This document shows, piece by piece, positions 1-7,504 of a DNA stretch of 7,504 bases (the first letter of the stretch is position 1; every line of letters begins with the position of its first letter). A model generated the notes under the pieces. The model was not told where the DNA came from and did no database searches. It saw only the letters and a list, made by a program, of their open reading frames with translations. Source of the stretch: Neisseriaceae bacterium (lineage in GTDB: Bacteria; Pseudomonadota; Gammaproteobacteria; Burkholderiales; Neisseriaceae); the NCBI GenBank assembly GCA_017989485.1, contig JAGNPU010000082.1, positions 1 through 7,504 on the forward strand, given 5' to 3'. A program made the translations under genes and the position numbers.

Positions 1-32
1 CGGGACATCAAATTTAATGTTCGGAGTTGAGT

Positions 33-344
33 ATGTACGCGGTCATAAAAACTGGCGGTAAACAATATAAAGTTACCGTTGGCCAAAAATTAAAAGTAGA
101 ACAGATACCTGCAGAACTCGACAGCCAAATCGTACTTGAAGAAGTATTGATGATTGCTGACGGTGAAGATCTAGCAGTAGGTAGCCCAATGGTGGCTGGT
201 GCCTCTGTGCAAGCAACAATTGTTGCCCACGGACGCGGCGATAAAATCCGCATTTTCAAAATGCGTCGTCGTAAGCATTCACAAAAAACCCAGGGTCATC
301 GTCAGAATTATACCGAAATTCGCATCGATGCGATTTCTAAGTAA
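33..344 (+). CDS. rplU: 50S ribosomal protein L21
   Basis: L21 is a large-subunit protein that binds 23S rRNA. The product is 103 residues, the same length as E. coli L21. It opens [14 protein letters not shown] and carries the family hallmarks [12 protein letters not shown] and [17 protein letters not shown], a strongly basic rRNA-binding stretch at about residues 66-92. I chose the ATG at 33 over the in-frame TTG at 27. L21 proteins begin MYAV, and the GGAG at 23-26 sits 6 nt from this ATG but directly abuts the TTG. The stop is followed after 16 nt by rpmA, the near-universal rplU-rpmA pairing. The promoter lies outside the window. Identification is very secure. Confidence 0.98.
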   Translation: MYAVIKTGGKQYKVTVGQKLKVEQIPAELDSQIVLEEVLMIADGEDLAVGSPMVAGASVQATIVAHGRGDKIRIFKMRRRKHSQKTQGHRQNYTEIRIDAISK

Positions 345-360
345 TCAGGAGTAAAAACTA

Positions 361-633
361 ATGGCAACTAAAAAAGCAGGCGGTAGTTCTAGAAACGGCC
401 GCGACTCAGAAGCTAAACGCTTAGGCGTTAAAGTATTTGGCAGTGAATTGATTCCAGCTGGTTCAATCATTGTTCGCCAACGTGGTACACGTTTTCATGC
501 TGGTACCAACGTAGGCATGGGCAAAGACCATACCTTGTTTGCAAAAGTGGACGGTTATGTTGAATTCACGACCAAAAGTCGTTTCAACCGCAAGACCGTA
601 AACGTTAAGCCTTATACCGGCGCAGACGAGTAA
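361..633 (+). CDS. rpmA: 50S ribosomal protein L27
   Basis: L27 is a large-subunit protein whose flexible N-terminus reaches toward the peptidyl transferase centre. The 90-residue product begins [20 protein letters not shown] and continues with [15 protein letters not shown] and [14 protein letters not shown], all diagnostic of L27. It is a few residues longer than the E. coli protein (85 aa, from memory), with the extra length at a divergent C-terminus after about residue 80. The N-terminus starts directly with MATKKAGG, so there is no cleavable leader of the Firmicutes type. The ribosome binding site AGGAG at 347-351 is 9 nt upstream. The gene is cotranscribed with rplU and is followed by an intrinsic terminator. 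Confidence 0.98.
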   Translation: MATKKAGGSSRNGRDSEAKRLGVKVFGSELIPAGSIIVRQRGTRFHAGTNVGMGKDHTLFAKVDGYVEFTTKSRFNRKTVNVKPYTGADE

Positions 634-647
634 GTACGTTCGAGCAA

Positions 648-1940
<1,293 letters not shown>

Positions 1941-1996
1941 CGTAAAAGCCTAGGGCCGATTAATGATGCCACCTTAAGGGGTGAGAAAGCGTGCAT

Positions 1997-3397
1997 ATGT
2001 TACAGATATACAATACCTTGAGTCGCAAAAAAGAACTGTTTAAACCCATCGATGAGCAGAATGTCCGCATGTATGTGTGTGGCATGACGGTTTATGATTA
2101 TTGTCACCTGGGCCATGCCCGCGTGATGGTGGCGTTTGACATGGTGACTCGCTGGTTGCGTGTATTGGGCTACCCATTAACCTATGTGCGCAACATTACC
2201 GACATTGACGACAAAATCATTCAGCGGGCCTTAGAAAATGGCGAAACCATTCAGGCTTTGACCCAGCGCTTTATTGACGCCATGGATGAGGACTCTGAGG
2301 CTTTGGGCGTTTTGCGACCGGATCATGAGCCACGCGCCACCCATCACGTCGACGACATGATTGCCCTGATTGAGCGCCTGATTGCCAACGGCAAGGCTTA
2401 TGCGGCCGCCAACGGCGACGTGTATTATGCCGTGCGTACGTTTGCCGACTATGGCCGCCTGTCTGGCAAAAGCCTAGACGATTTGCGTGCCGGCGAGCGC
2501 ATCGAGGTCGACGGTCATAAGAAAGACCCGCTGGACTTTGTGTTGTGGAAAGCGGCAAAAGCCGGTGAGCCTAGCTGGACTAGCCCATGGGGCGAAGGCC
2601 GCCCAGGCTGGCACATTGAGTGCTCGGCCATGAGCGAGCAAATTTTGGGGCCTCATTTTGACATTCATGGCGGCGGTGCCGACCTGCAGTTTCCCCACCA
2701 TGAAAACGAAATTGCCCAAAGCTGCGGTGCCCACCAGTGTGACGACCATGACCACAATCATGGCTTTGTGAACTACTGGATGCACAACGGTTTTATCCGC
2801 GTCGACAATGAGAAAATGTCTAAGTCTTTGGGCAATTTTTTCACCATACGCGAAGTCTTGAGCCAGTTTGATGCGGAAGTGGTGCGCTTCTTTATTCTGC
2901 GCGCCCACTACCGTAGCCCTTTGAATTATTCAGACGTGCATTTGGCCGACGCCCGCAGTTCGCTCAAACGTTTGTACACGGCGCTGAATCAGGTGGCTGC
3001 GGCCGACTTTGTGGCCACACCAGACGCCAATGCGTATTGCCAGCGGTTTTTTGCGGCCATGAACGATGACTTCAATACCGTAGAGGCGGTGGCGGTGCTG
3101 TTTGAACTGGCCAACGAAGTGAACAAAAGCAAAGACGCGCATCTGGCCGGCTGCTTAAAAGCCTTAGGCAATTTGTTGGGCCTGCTGGAACGTGCGCCAG
3201 TAGCCTTTTTGCATCAGGAAATCGGCACCGACGGCAAGGGTTTGAGCAACGAGGCGATTGATGCGCTGATCCAACAGCGCAAAGATGCCCGTGCCAACAA
3301 GGATTGGGCCGAATCGGACCGAATTCGCGATGAGTTGGCCGCCCAGGGCGTGATCTTGGAAGATGGTGGCGCCGCTACCACATGGCGCCGTGGCTAA
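1997..3397 (+). CDS. cysS: Cysteinyl-tRNA synthetase
   Basis: This class I synthetase charges tRNA-Cys with cysteine in the cytoplasm. The product has 466 residues. The HIGH motif appears as HLGH at 37-40 and the KMSKS loop at 273-277. The zinc ligands C28, C209, H234 and E238 fall at the same numbers as in E. coli CysRS, which supports the ATG at 1997 as the start. A GTG at 1991 adds only two residues. It is better spaced from the AAGGGG at 1976-1981 (9 nt against 15), so it remains a real alternative. Relative to E. coli there is an insert of about 7 residues around 243-256, rich in His, Asp and Cys. The C-terminal anticodon-binding region ends [14 protein letters not shown], like neisserial CysRS. 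The gene is probably cotranscribed with obgE. Confidence 0.97.
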   Translation: MLQIYNTLSRKKELFKPIDEQNVRMYVCGMTVYDYCHLGHARVMVAFDMVTRWLRVLGYPLTYVRNITDIDDKIIQRALENGETIQALTQRFIDAMDEDSEALGVLRPDHEPRATHHVDDMIALIERLIANGKAYAAANGDVYYAVRTFADYGRLSGKSLDDLRAGERIEVDGHKKDPLDFVLWKAAKAGEPSWTSPWGEGRPGWHIECSAMSEQILGPHFDIHGGGADLQFPHHENEIAQSCGAHQCDDHDHNHGFVNYWMHNGFIRVDNEKMSKSLGNFFTIREVLSQFDAEVVRFFILRAHYRSPLNYSDVHLADARSSLKRLYTALNQVAAADFVATPDANAYCQRFFAAMNDDFNTVEAVAVLFELANEVNKSKDAHLAGCLKALGNLLGLLERAPVAFLHQEIGTDGKGLSNEAIDALIQQRKDARANKDWAESDRIRDELAAQGVILEDGGAATTWRRG

Positions 3398-3418
3398 TTG
3401 ATAAATAATGCTTAAAGC

Positions 3419-3447
3419 TTGCATTTGCCAGGCAGGCATTAGATAAT
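3419..3447 (+). promoter_or_regulatory. Candidate sigma-70 promoter for rpmE
   Basis: TTGCAT (3419-3424), a 17-nt spacer and GATAAT (3442-3447) give a 3/6 match at -35 and a 5/6 match at -10. Transcription would begin near 3454, about 68 nt before rpmE. No terminator is visible after cysS, so rpmE may also receive read-through transcripts. Confidence 0.45.
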
Positions 3448-3453
3448 GTGCCA

Positions 3454-3521
3454 CTTGAAATTTTTTGAAGCACAGGCAAAATCCCTGTGTCCGCTTATTA
3501 AAAGTAGTTAAGGAAAACCAC
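3454..3521 (+). promoter_or_regulatory. Predicted 5' leader of rpmE with a hairpin
   Basis: The predicted untranslated leader contains CACAGG (3471-3476) and CCTGTG (3484-3489), a perfect 6-bp stem around a 7-nt loop. About 20 nt of A-rich sequence and the AAGGA ribosome binding site (3510-3514) follow. Autoregulatory leaders upstream of L31 genes are known in several phyla, including Gammaproteobacteria. I cannot match this hairpin to a specific described motif, so a regulatory role is inference from position. Confidence 0.35.
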
Positions 3522-3737
3522 ATGAAAAAAGATATCCACCCAGCATACCACGCAGTGCAAGTGACTTGCTCTTGCGGCAATGCCTTTGAAACCCAATCGA
3601 CCATGACTAAAGACGTGTTCAGCATTGAGGTTTGTTCAGAATGTCACCCATTCTACACTGGCAAACAAAAAATCGTTGACAGCGCCGGCCGCGTTGATAA
3701 ATTCCAACAAAAATTCGGCAATATGTTCAAACGTTAA
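3522..3737 (+). CDS. rpmE: 50S ribosomal protein L31, zinc-binding (C+) type
   Basis: L31 is a large-subunit protein that bridges the two ribosomal subunits. The 71-residue product begins [12 protein letters not shown], as L31 does. It holds the zinc-binding cysteines C16 and C18 (CSC) and C38 and C41 (CSEC), so this is the C+ form used when zinc is sufficient, not the zinc-independent C- paralog. The family motif HPFYTGKQK is at 42-50 and a basic C-terminus follows. The start is fixed by AAGGA at 3510-3514, 7 nt upstream. An in-frame upstream ATG at 3465 would add 19 non-conserved residues and is unlikely. No obvious Zur-type palindrome is seen upstream, which fits a C+ gene. An intrinsic terminator follows. 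Confidence 0.97.
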   Translation: MKKDIHPAYHAVQVTCSCGNAFETQSTMTKDVFSIEVCSECHPFYTGKQKIVDSAGRVDKFQQKFGNMFKR

Positions 3738-3753
3738 TCGATACAGAACAGAC

Positions 3754-3779
3754 AAAAGACAGCTTAGGCTGTCTTTTTT
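3754..3779 (+). terminator. Intrinsic terminator of rpmE
   Basis: AAAAGACAGC (3754-3763) pairs perfectly with GCTGTCTTTT (3768-3777) around the tetraloop TTAG and runs into a six-T tract. It begins 16 nt after the rpmE stop and isolates the gene from the glycosyltransferase downstream. The flanking A-run may let it act on the minus strand too, but no gene converges on it here. Confidence 0.95.
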
Positions 3780-3849
3780 ATTGCCGTTTTTGCCTCATCA
3801 TAGGCGTATTTTGGTACACTGAGGCCTTTCAGCACACTTATATGGGCGT

Positions 3850-5640
3850 ATGTTCACTTATAAATCTCCTCAGGACGAGCAGCGGGTAAAACCCACGGAA
3901 AAACCGTGGGTGCTATTGCTGCTGTGCTTTGTGTGGCTTTGGCCGGGTATTTTCTCTCATGACTTATGGAAGCCACACGAGCCTTATATTTATGAGGCGG
4001 TTTCCGACATGCTGGCCTATGGCTCGGTGGTGGCGCCGAACGTGCATGGGTTTTGGTATTTAGAAACCCCGCCGCTGTACTTGTGGGTGGCGGCGGTGTT
4101 TCAACACGTGTTCTCGCCGTGGCTGCTCGATGCCTATGCCGCCACGCGCCTGGCCACACCGTTCTTTATGGCCTTGGCGCTGACCTTTGCCGGGATGGCG
4201 GGGCGGGCCTTGTTGGGGCGGCGACATGGCCGCAGCGTGGTGTTGATTCTGATCGGCTGTGCCGGCATGATGATGACCGGCCACACCATGGACAGCATGG
4301 CGGCCACGTTTATGGGCTATGCCATGGCGTTTTACGCCTTCAGTACGGTGCAAACGCGTCCGGCGCTGTCCGGCTTCTTATTGGGCCTGTCTTGGGTCAT
4401 CGTGTTTCTGTCGTCGAATCTGCTCAGCGTGTTTTTGATGTTGATGGTGGCCTTGTTTCTGCTGTTTTATGCCCGCTGGCGCATCAAGGCCTACGCCATT
4501 ACGCTTTCTTTTGCGGTGGTGGTGGCGGTGCCGCTGGGCTTTTTGTGGCCCAATGCCTTGGCCAAAGCCAATCCCGACGCCTTTGCGTTTTGGTGGGATC
4601 AATACGCCTTAGGCCAGCTCAATCATTTAAGCTTTAGACAGTTTTTCAGCAATCTGGGTTATTACCTCACCGTGGTGAGCTGGTCGGCGTTTCCGGCCTG
4701 GCCGCTGGCGCTGTGGACGCTTTATCGTCGCCAGTACGTGTCGGCGTTTATGCTCAAGTTTTGTGGCTTTTGGTTTTTGACCATACTGTTTATTTTGAGC
4801 CTGGGTAACCAGCAGGTGACGGAAAATGCCTTGCCGCTGCTCTTGCCATTGGCCGTATTGGGCGGTGCCCAGCTCGACAATTTACGCCGTGGTCCAGCGG
4901 CCTTTTTGAACTGGTTTGGCGTCATGACGTTTGGCGCTTTGGCCCTGTATATCTGGCTCGGCTTTTTGGCAATGAACTTTGGCTGGCCAGAGAAGCTGGC
5001 CGAGCGGGCGCTGTACTTTAGCCCTTATTACGTGCCTAAGCTTTACACCTTCGCCATTGTGTTTGGCTTGTTAATGACCTGCATCTGGGTGTGGGCCGTG
5101 ACCCGACGCCATCTGCGGGGCCGACAGGCCGTCACCAACTGGGCTGCGGGCATGACCCTGGTCTGGGTGTTGATGTTAAGCCTGTTTTTGCCCTGGTTGG
5201 ACAAAATCAAAAGCTATCGGCCGGTGGTGGACCAAATGGTCAGCAGCTTCGATGAAAAAACCCTGGCGGCCATCGAATCAGGCAAGGTGTGCATTCAGGC
5301 GCAGTCGCGTCAGCTGGTGCTGTTGACCGCCTGGCGTGAATACAGCAGCCTGCCGATACAGACGTTTGAGTATCAGCTGAATGATTGCGCCTATTGGCTT
5401 AATACGGCCAAGCGCGAACCGTTCATCATGATGGGCAAGGCCGATCCGGCTGGTTGGGCGCCCGTGTGGATGGGCCATCGGCCGCGGGAAAACAACGAGT
5501 GGTTTGTGCTGTACCACAAGCAGCGCGCGCCCAAGCGCGCCACCATGGTGCGCCCTGCCGACGGGGTGGATACGCTGTGGTTTAGCAATCCTTTAGACCG
5601 TCCCGAAGCGGCCACGCCAGATTCGGTATTCAGCCGTTAA
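3850..5640 (+). CDS. PMT/ArnT-type membrane glycosyltransferase-like protein
   Basis: This 596-residue inner-membrane protein has a short cytoplasmic N-terminus and about a dozen hydrophobic segments between residues 20 and 450 (for example 20-36, 99-118, 128-146, 172-207, 213-234 and 304-318). A C-terminal soluble region of about 145 residues follows. The layout and the first loop resemble the ArnT/PMT (GT39/GT83-like GT-C) family, which moves a sugar from a polyprenyl phosphate to lipid A or another acceptor. The loop reads LWKPHEPYIYEA (39-50) and WYLETPPLYLW (69-79), corresponding to family WxPDExRYAE and YFEKPPLxYW. The usual catalytic Asp is His43 and the usual Lys is Thr73. Asp148 in HTMDSM may match a second conserved Asp. 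C481 and C513 could form a disulfide. Donor and acceptor cannot be inferred. The ribosome binding site before the ATG at 3850 is poor. A weak TTGCCT-19-TACACT promoter (3790-3820) is possible. Confidence 0.8.
   Translation: MFTYKSPQDEQRVKPTEKPWVLLLLCFVWLWPGIFSHDLWKPHEPYIYEAVSDMLAYGSVVAPNVHGFWYLETPPLYLWVAAVFQHVFSPWLLDAYAATRLATPFFMALALTFAGMAGRALLGRRHGRSVVLILIGCAGMMMTGHTMDSMAATFMGYAMAFYAFSTVQTRPALSGFLLGLSWVIVFLSSNLLSVFLMLMVALFLLFYARWRIKAYAITLSFAVVVAVPLGFLWPNALAKANPDAFAFWWDQYALGQLNHLSFRQFFSNLGYYLTVVSWSAFPAWPLALWTLYRRQYVSAFMLKFCGFWFLTILFILSLGNQQVTENALPLLLPLAVLGGAQLDNLRRGPAAFLNWFGVMTFGALALYIWLGFLAMNFGWPEKLAERALYFSPYYVPKLYTFAIVFGLLMTCIWVWAVTRRHLRGRQAVTNWAAGMTLVWVLMLSLFLPWLDKIKSYRPVVDQMVSSFDEKTLAAIESGKVCIQAQSRQLVLLTAWREYSSLPIQTFEYQLNDCAYWLNTAKREPFIMMGKADPAGWAPVWMGHRPRENNEWFVLYHKQRAPKRATMVRPADGVDTLWFSNPLDRPEAATPDSVFSR
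3891..3911 (+). repeat. Perfect hairpin within the 5' coding region of the glycosyltransferase
   Basis: ACCCACGG (3891-3898) and CCGTGGGT (3904-3911) pair over 8 bp around an AAAAA loop. The hairpin starts 41 nt into the gene, just before the first membrane segment, and encodes part of KPTEKPWV. In mRNA it would be stable enough to affect early elongation or folding near the start. It may equally be a by-product of codon choice. Confidence 0.6.
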
Positions 5641-5641
5641 T

Positions 5642-5681
5642 CGCCGCCGTGGCTGGCGAAAGCCAAGCTGACGTGGCGGCG
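5642..5681 (+). repeat. GC-rich compound hairpin after the glycosyltransferase stop
   Basis: The outer arms CGCCGCC (5642-5648) and GGCGGCG (5675-5681) are perfectly complementary. Inside them GGCTGGC (5651-5657) pairs with GCC and AGCT (5662-5664, 5666-5669) across a one-base bulge, capped by a GAAA tetraloop (5658-5661). It begins 2 nt past the stop codon. No T-tract follows, so it is more likely a 3' RNA-stabilising structure or a Rho-associated hairpin than an intrinsic terminator. The rest of this gap, up to ubiG, holds only a weak possible promoter (CTGACG-17-CAAAAT, 5668-5696). Confidence 0.6.
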
Positions 5682-5765
5682 TGGATGTGGCAAAATAGCC
5701 CCATCGCGTGACCAAACATAACGGGTGTGCCCATGGCCCGCCCACTGAGCATTTTGGAGATCGAT

Positions 5766-6482
5766 ATGCCTCAAGAATCAGCAGTAAAGCAAAACATAGA
5801 TCAAAGCGAAATCGATAAATTCAGCCAGCTGGCACACAACTGGTGGGATTTAAACGGCGACTTTAAGCCCTTACACGAGATCAATCCCCTGCGCCTGGGC
5901 TTTATTGCCCAGCATGCGCCGTTGGCGGGGCTAAACGTGTTAGACGTCGGCTGCGGCGGTGGCATTTTGTCTGAGGCCATGGCCAAGGCAGGCGCGACCG
6001 TGACCGGGGCCGACATGGCCAAAAAGTCGCTGCAAATCGCCCAGCTACACGCGCTTGAGGGGGGGCTGAACATAGACTATCAGTGCGTCAGCGTAGAAGA
6101 CTTGGCGCTGCGTGCGCCGGCCAGCTTTGACGTGGTGACCTGTATGGAAATGATTGAGCACGTGCCCGATCCGGCCAGCGTGATTCGTGCCTGCGCCGAG
6201 TTGGCCAAGCCGGGCGGTTGGGTATTCCTGTCGACGCTGAACCGTAATGCAAAATCATACGTGCAGGCCGTCATTGGGGCCGAATACGTTTTGGGCCTGA
6301 TGCCGCGGGGCACTCATGATTATAAAAAATTCATCAAGCCCTCTGAGATGGTGCGCATGTGCCGTCAGGTGGGCCTGACTTTGGTCGACCAGAGCGGCCT
6401 GACTTACAACCCCTTGACCAAGCGCTATGCCTTGGTCGACGACGTGTCGGTGAATTATATGATGGCTTTTAAGAAGCCTTAA
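5766..6482 (+). CDS. ubiG: Ubiquinone biosynthesis O-methyltransferase UbiG
   Basis: UbiG carries out both O-methylation steps of ubiquinone synthesis using S-adenosylmethionine, at the cytoplasmic face of the membrane. The 238-residue product matches the family length (E. coli about 240). Early landmarks are FSQLAHNWWDLNGDFKPLHEINPLR (shown by WWDL at 26-29 and KPLHEINPLR at 34-43). The SAM-binding motif I is LDVGCGGG at 59-66, post-I is GADMA at 81-85, and motif II spans FDVVTCMEMIEHVPDP at 121-136. The C-terminal signature STLNRNAKS is at 156-164 and GTHDYKKFIKPSE at 182-194. I chose the ATG at 5766 because TTGGAG (5754-5759) is 6 nt upstream and the family starts here. In-frame GTG 5727 and ATG 5733 would add non-conserved residues. 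The gene may be cotranscribed with the glycosyltransferase and ends at a strong terminator. Confidence 0.97.
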   Translation: MPQESAVKQNIDQSEIDKFSQLAHNWWDLNGDFKPLHEINPLRLGFIAQHAPLAGLNVLDVGCGGGILSEAMAKAGATVTGADMAKKSLQIAQLHALEGGLNIDYQCVSVEDLALRAPASFDVVTCMEMIEHVPDPASVIRACAELAKPGGWVFLSTLNRNAKSYVQAVIGAEYVLGLMPRGTHDYKKFIKPSEMVRMCRQVGLTLVDQSGLTYNPLTKRYALVDDVSVNYMMAFKKP

Positions 6483-6501
6483 GCGTGATACGCAAAGATT
6501 G

Positions 6502-6541
6502 AGCATAAGCCGCCTAAAAGCTTTAGGCGGCTTATGCTTTT
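6502..6541 (+). terminator. Terminator after ubiG, 17-bp perfect stem
   Basis: AGCATAAGCCGCCTAAA (6502-6518) and TTTAGGCGGCTTATGCT (6522-6538) are perfectly complementary around the 3-nt core AGC. The T-run is short (TTTT, 6538-6541, then ATGG), but the stem is very strong and lies 19 nt past the ubiG stop. It separates ubiG from the transporter gene. Confidence 0.88.
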
Positions 6542-6547
6542 ATGGTA

Positions 6548-6578
6548 TGCGTTTGCACGATCAGGTGGTGCAGACGCA
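6548..6578. repeat. Inverted repeat upstream of the OPT transporter promoter
   Basis: TGCGTTTGCAC (6548-6558) and GTGCAGACGCA (6568-6578) are complementary over 11 bp with one wobble, around the loop GATCAGGTG. It ends 18 nt before the -35 box at 6597. A TTTTTT run begins 10 nt after the right arm, too far for a standard terminator. It may be an upstream regulator-binding site or a backup terminator. Confidence 0.5.
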
Positions 6579-6595
6579 AATGAATTGGTTTTTTC

Positions 6596-6616
6596 TTTGA
6601 CAAGACTTTGTCCAAA
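6596..6616. promoter_or_regulatory. Dyad overlapping the -35 box and spacer, possible operator
   Basis: GACAA (6599-6603) and TTGTC (6608-6612) are complementary around GACT. TTTG (6596-6599) and CAAA (6613-6616) extend the symmetry with a one-base offset. A repressor bound here would block the promoter directly. The regulator is unknown and chance symmetry is possible. Confidence 0.35.
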
Positions 6617-6626
6617 GGGAAATAAT
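6597..6626 (+). promoter_or_regulatory. Sigma-70 promoter of the OPT transporter gene
   Basis: TTGACA (6597-6602) is a perfect -35 consensus. After an 18-nt spacer comes AATAAT (6621-6626), a 5/6 match to the -10. A start near 6633 gives a short leader of about 24 nt containing CGGAG (6646-6650), 6 nt before the first ATG. This is the best-looking promoter in the window. Confidence 0.75.
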
Positions 6627-6656
6627 GTTTGCTTAAATGAATAGTCGGAGAATAAT

Positions 6657-7504
6657 ATGATGAAGTCAACTGCCCACCCCGCAGCTGATCACCTGAAGGA
6701 ATTGACCTTAAGAGGGATGATTCTGGGGGCTTTAATCACGGTGATTTTCACCGCCTCAAACGTGTATTTGGGATTGAAAGTAGGGCTGACCTTTGCCTCT
6801 TCGATACCCGCTGCCGTGATTTCTATTGCGGTTTTAAAAATGTTTGCGCACTCGAACATTCTTGAAAACAATATGGTGCAAACCCAGGCGTCGGCCGCTG
6901 GGACGCTGTCATCGATTATTTTTGTCCTGCCAGGCCTCTTGATGTTGGGCTACTGGCAGGATTTTCCGTTTTGGCAAACGGCCATTATTTGCGCCGCCGG
7001 CGGGATTTTGGGCGTGGTGTTTACCGTGCCTTTGCGTCAGGTCATGGTGGTGAAATCGACCTTGCCCTATCCCGAAGGCGTGGCGGCGGCTGAAATTTTG
7101 AAGGCCGGCCACATCAACGACCATAAAACAGAGGCCGAGAAAACCGTCCCCAGCAAGAGCGAAGGCGGCATGCGCGACATTGTGGAAGGCAGCTTGATTG
7201 CGGCCTTTATTAGCCTGTGTACCGCAGGCTTTCGCATTTTGTCCGACAGCGCCAGCTATTGGTTTAGCGCGGGCAAGGCCATTTTCCAAGTGCCGATGGG
7301 GTTTTCCGTGGCGCTGGTAGGGGCGGGTTATTTGGTCGGCATTGTCGGCGGCATGGCGATGCTGGTGGGGATTTTGATTTCCTGGGGCGTGGCCGTACCG
7401 TATTTAACCGCCGTCAATCCCATGCCTGAGGGCATGAGCATCTCTGCTTTTGCCATGAGCATTTGGGCCACTAAGGTGCGCTTTATCGGCGCGGGCACCA
7501 TGGC
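6657..7504 (+). CDS. OPT-family oligopeptide transporter, N-terminal part
   Basis: The gene is cut by the window end after 282 complete codons. OPT proteins are inner-membrane carriers of short peptides or metal chelates, usually 600 or more residues long. Diagnostic features are ASNVYLGLKVGLTFASSIPA at 33-52, ENNMVQTQASAAGTLS at 70-85, and LPYPEGVAAAEIL at 136-148. At least five hydrophobic segments are visible (about 20-38, 44-63, 84-98, 107-124 and 217-250), with a charged loop at 150-175. The ATG at 6657 is 6 nt from CGGAG. The adjacent ATG at 6660 (9 nt) is equally possible. Its own promoter and an upstream terminator indicate it is transcribed separately from ubiG. The substrate cannot be told from this portion. 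Confidence 0.93.
   Translation, partial: MMKSTAHPAADHLKELTLRGMILGALITVIFTASNVYLGLKVGLTFASSIPAAVISIAVLKMFAHSNILENNMVQTQASAAGTLSSIIFVLPGLLMLGYWQDFPFWQTAIICAAGGILGVVFTVPLRQVMVVKSTLPYPEGVAAAEILKAGHINDHKTEAEKTVPSKSEGGMRDIVEGSLIAAFISLCTAGFRILSDSASYWFSAGKAIFQVPMGFSVALVGAGYLVGIVGGMAMLVGILISWGVAVPYLTAVNPMPEGMSISAFAMSIWATKVRFIGAGTM

Noticed and set aside
2474..2908. A 144-codon minus-strand frame inside cysS
   Set aside because: It is fully antisense to conserved catalytic regions of CysRS and its translation shows no domain features. I treat it as a shadow.
2929..2939. TTCAGACGTGC, close to the reverse complement of the Neisseria uptake sequence GCCGTCTGAA
   Set aside because: It needs an inserted base to match and it encodes the conserved CysRS stretch NYSDVHL, so coincidence is the simpler explanation.
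3164..3625. A 153-codon minus-strand frame across the end of cysS and the start of rpmE
   Set aside because: It is antisense to two conserved genes, has no family resemblance I recognise, and has no support from promoter or ribosome binding site.
4053..4637. A 194-codon open frame in another plus-strand frame inside the glycosyltransferase gene
   Set aside because: It overlaps a well-supported membrane protein, its product is Gly/Arg/His-rich low-complexity sequence without recognisable domains, and it has the look of a frame shadow in GC-rich DNA.
6909..7289. A 126-codon minus-strand frame opposite the OPT gene
   Set aside because: The plus strand carries clear OPT motifs over the same stretch, and the antisense product is unrecognisable.

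Overview
All genes in the window lie on the plus strand, and all are housekeeping or membrane-transport genes. The set is L21, L27, Obg GTPase, cysteinyl-tRNA synthetase, L31, a polytopic PMT/ArnT-type glycosyltransferase, UbiG, and the start of an OPT-family transporter. The proteins look betaproteobacterial. The CysRS in particular reads like Neisseriaceae versions as I remember them, including a His-rich insert before the KMSKS loop. My best guess is a member of the Neisseriales, at moderate confidence because no database search was possible.

Layout. At 33-633, rplU and rpmA form a tight ribosomal-protein pair closed by an intrinsic terminator at 648-681. At 801-3397, obgE and cysS are separated by 56 nt with no terminator between them, so they are probably cotranscribed. 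The gap before obgE holds a long imperfect hairpin (731-778) whose arms resemble the Eikenella-type DNA uptake sequence. At 3398-3780 there is a candidate promoter, a short leader with a hairpin, rpmE, and a clean terminator. At 3850-5640 lies a 596-residue membrane glycosyltransferase-like protein, flanked by one hairpin inside its 5' coding region and another just past its stop codon. At 5766-6482 is ubiG, closed by a 17-bp perfect stem terminator. At 6483-6656 a regulatory interval holds an inverted repeat, a consensus-like sigma-70 promoter and a dyad in its spacer. It leads into an OPT transporter cut off by the window end.

How the genes relate. rplU, rpmA, obgE, cysS and rpmE serve ribosome structure, ribosome assembly and tRNA charging. 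UbiG acts in ubiquinone synthesis at the membrane. The glycosyltransferase and the transporter are inner-membrane proteins with no obvious link to their neighbours. I see no mobile element, CRISPR array, tRNA, rRNA or defence system, and no novel multi-gene system. The points worth checking are small: the DUS-like repeat, the rpmE leader, two substituted active-site positions in the glycosyltransferase, a metal-ligand-rich insert in CysRS, and the promoter-operator region of the OPT gene.
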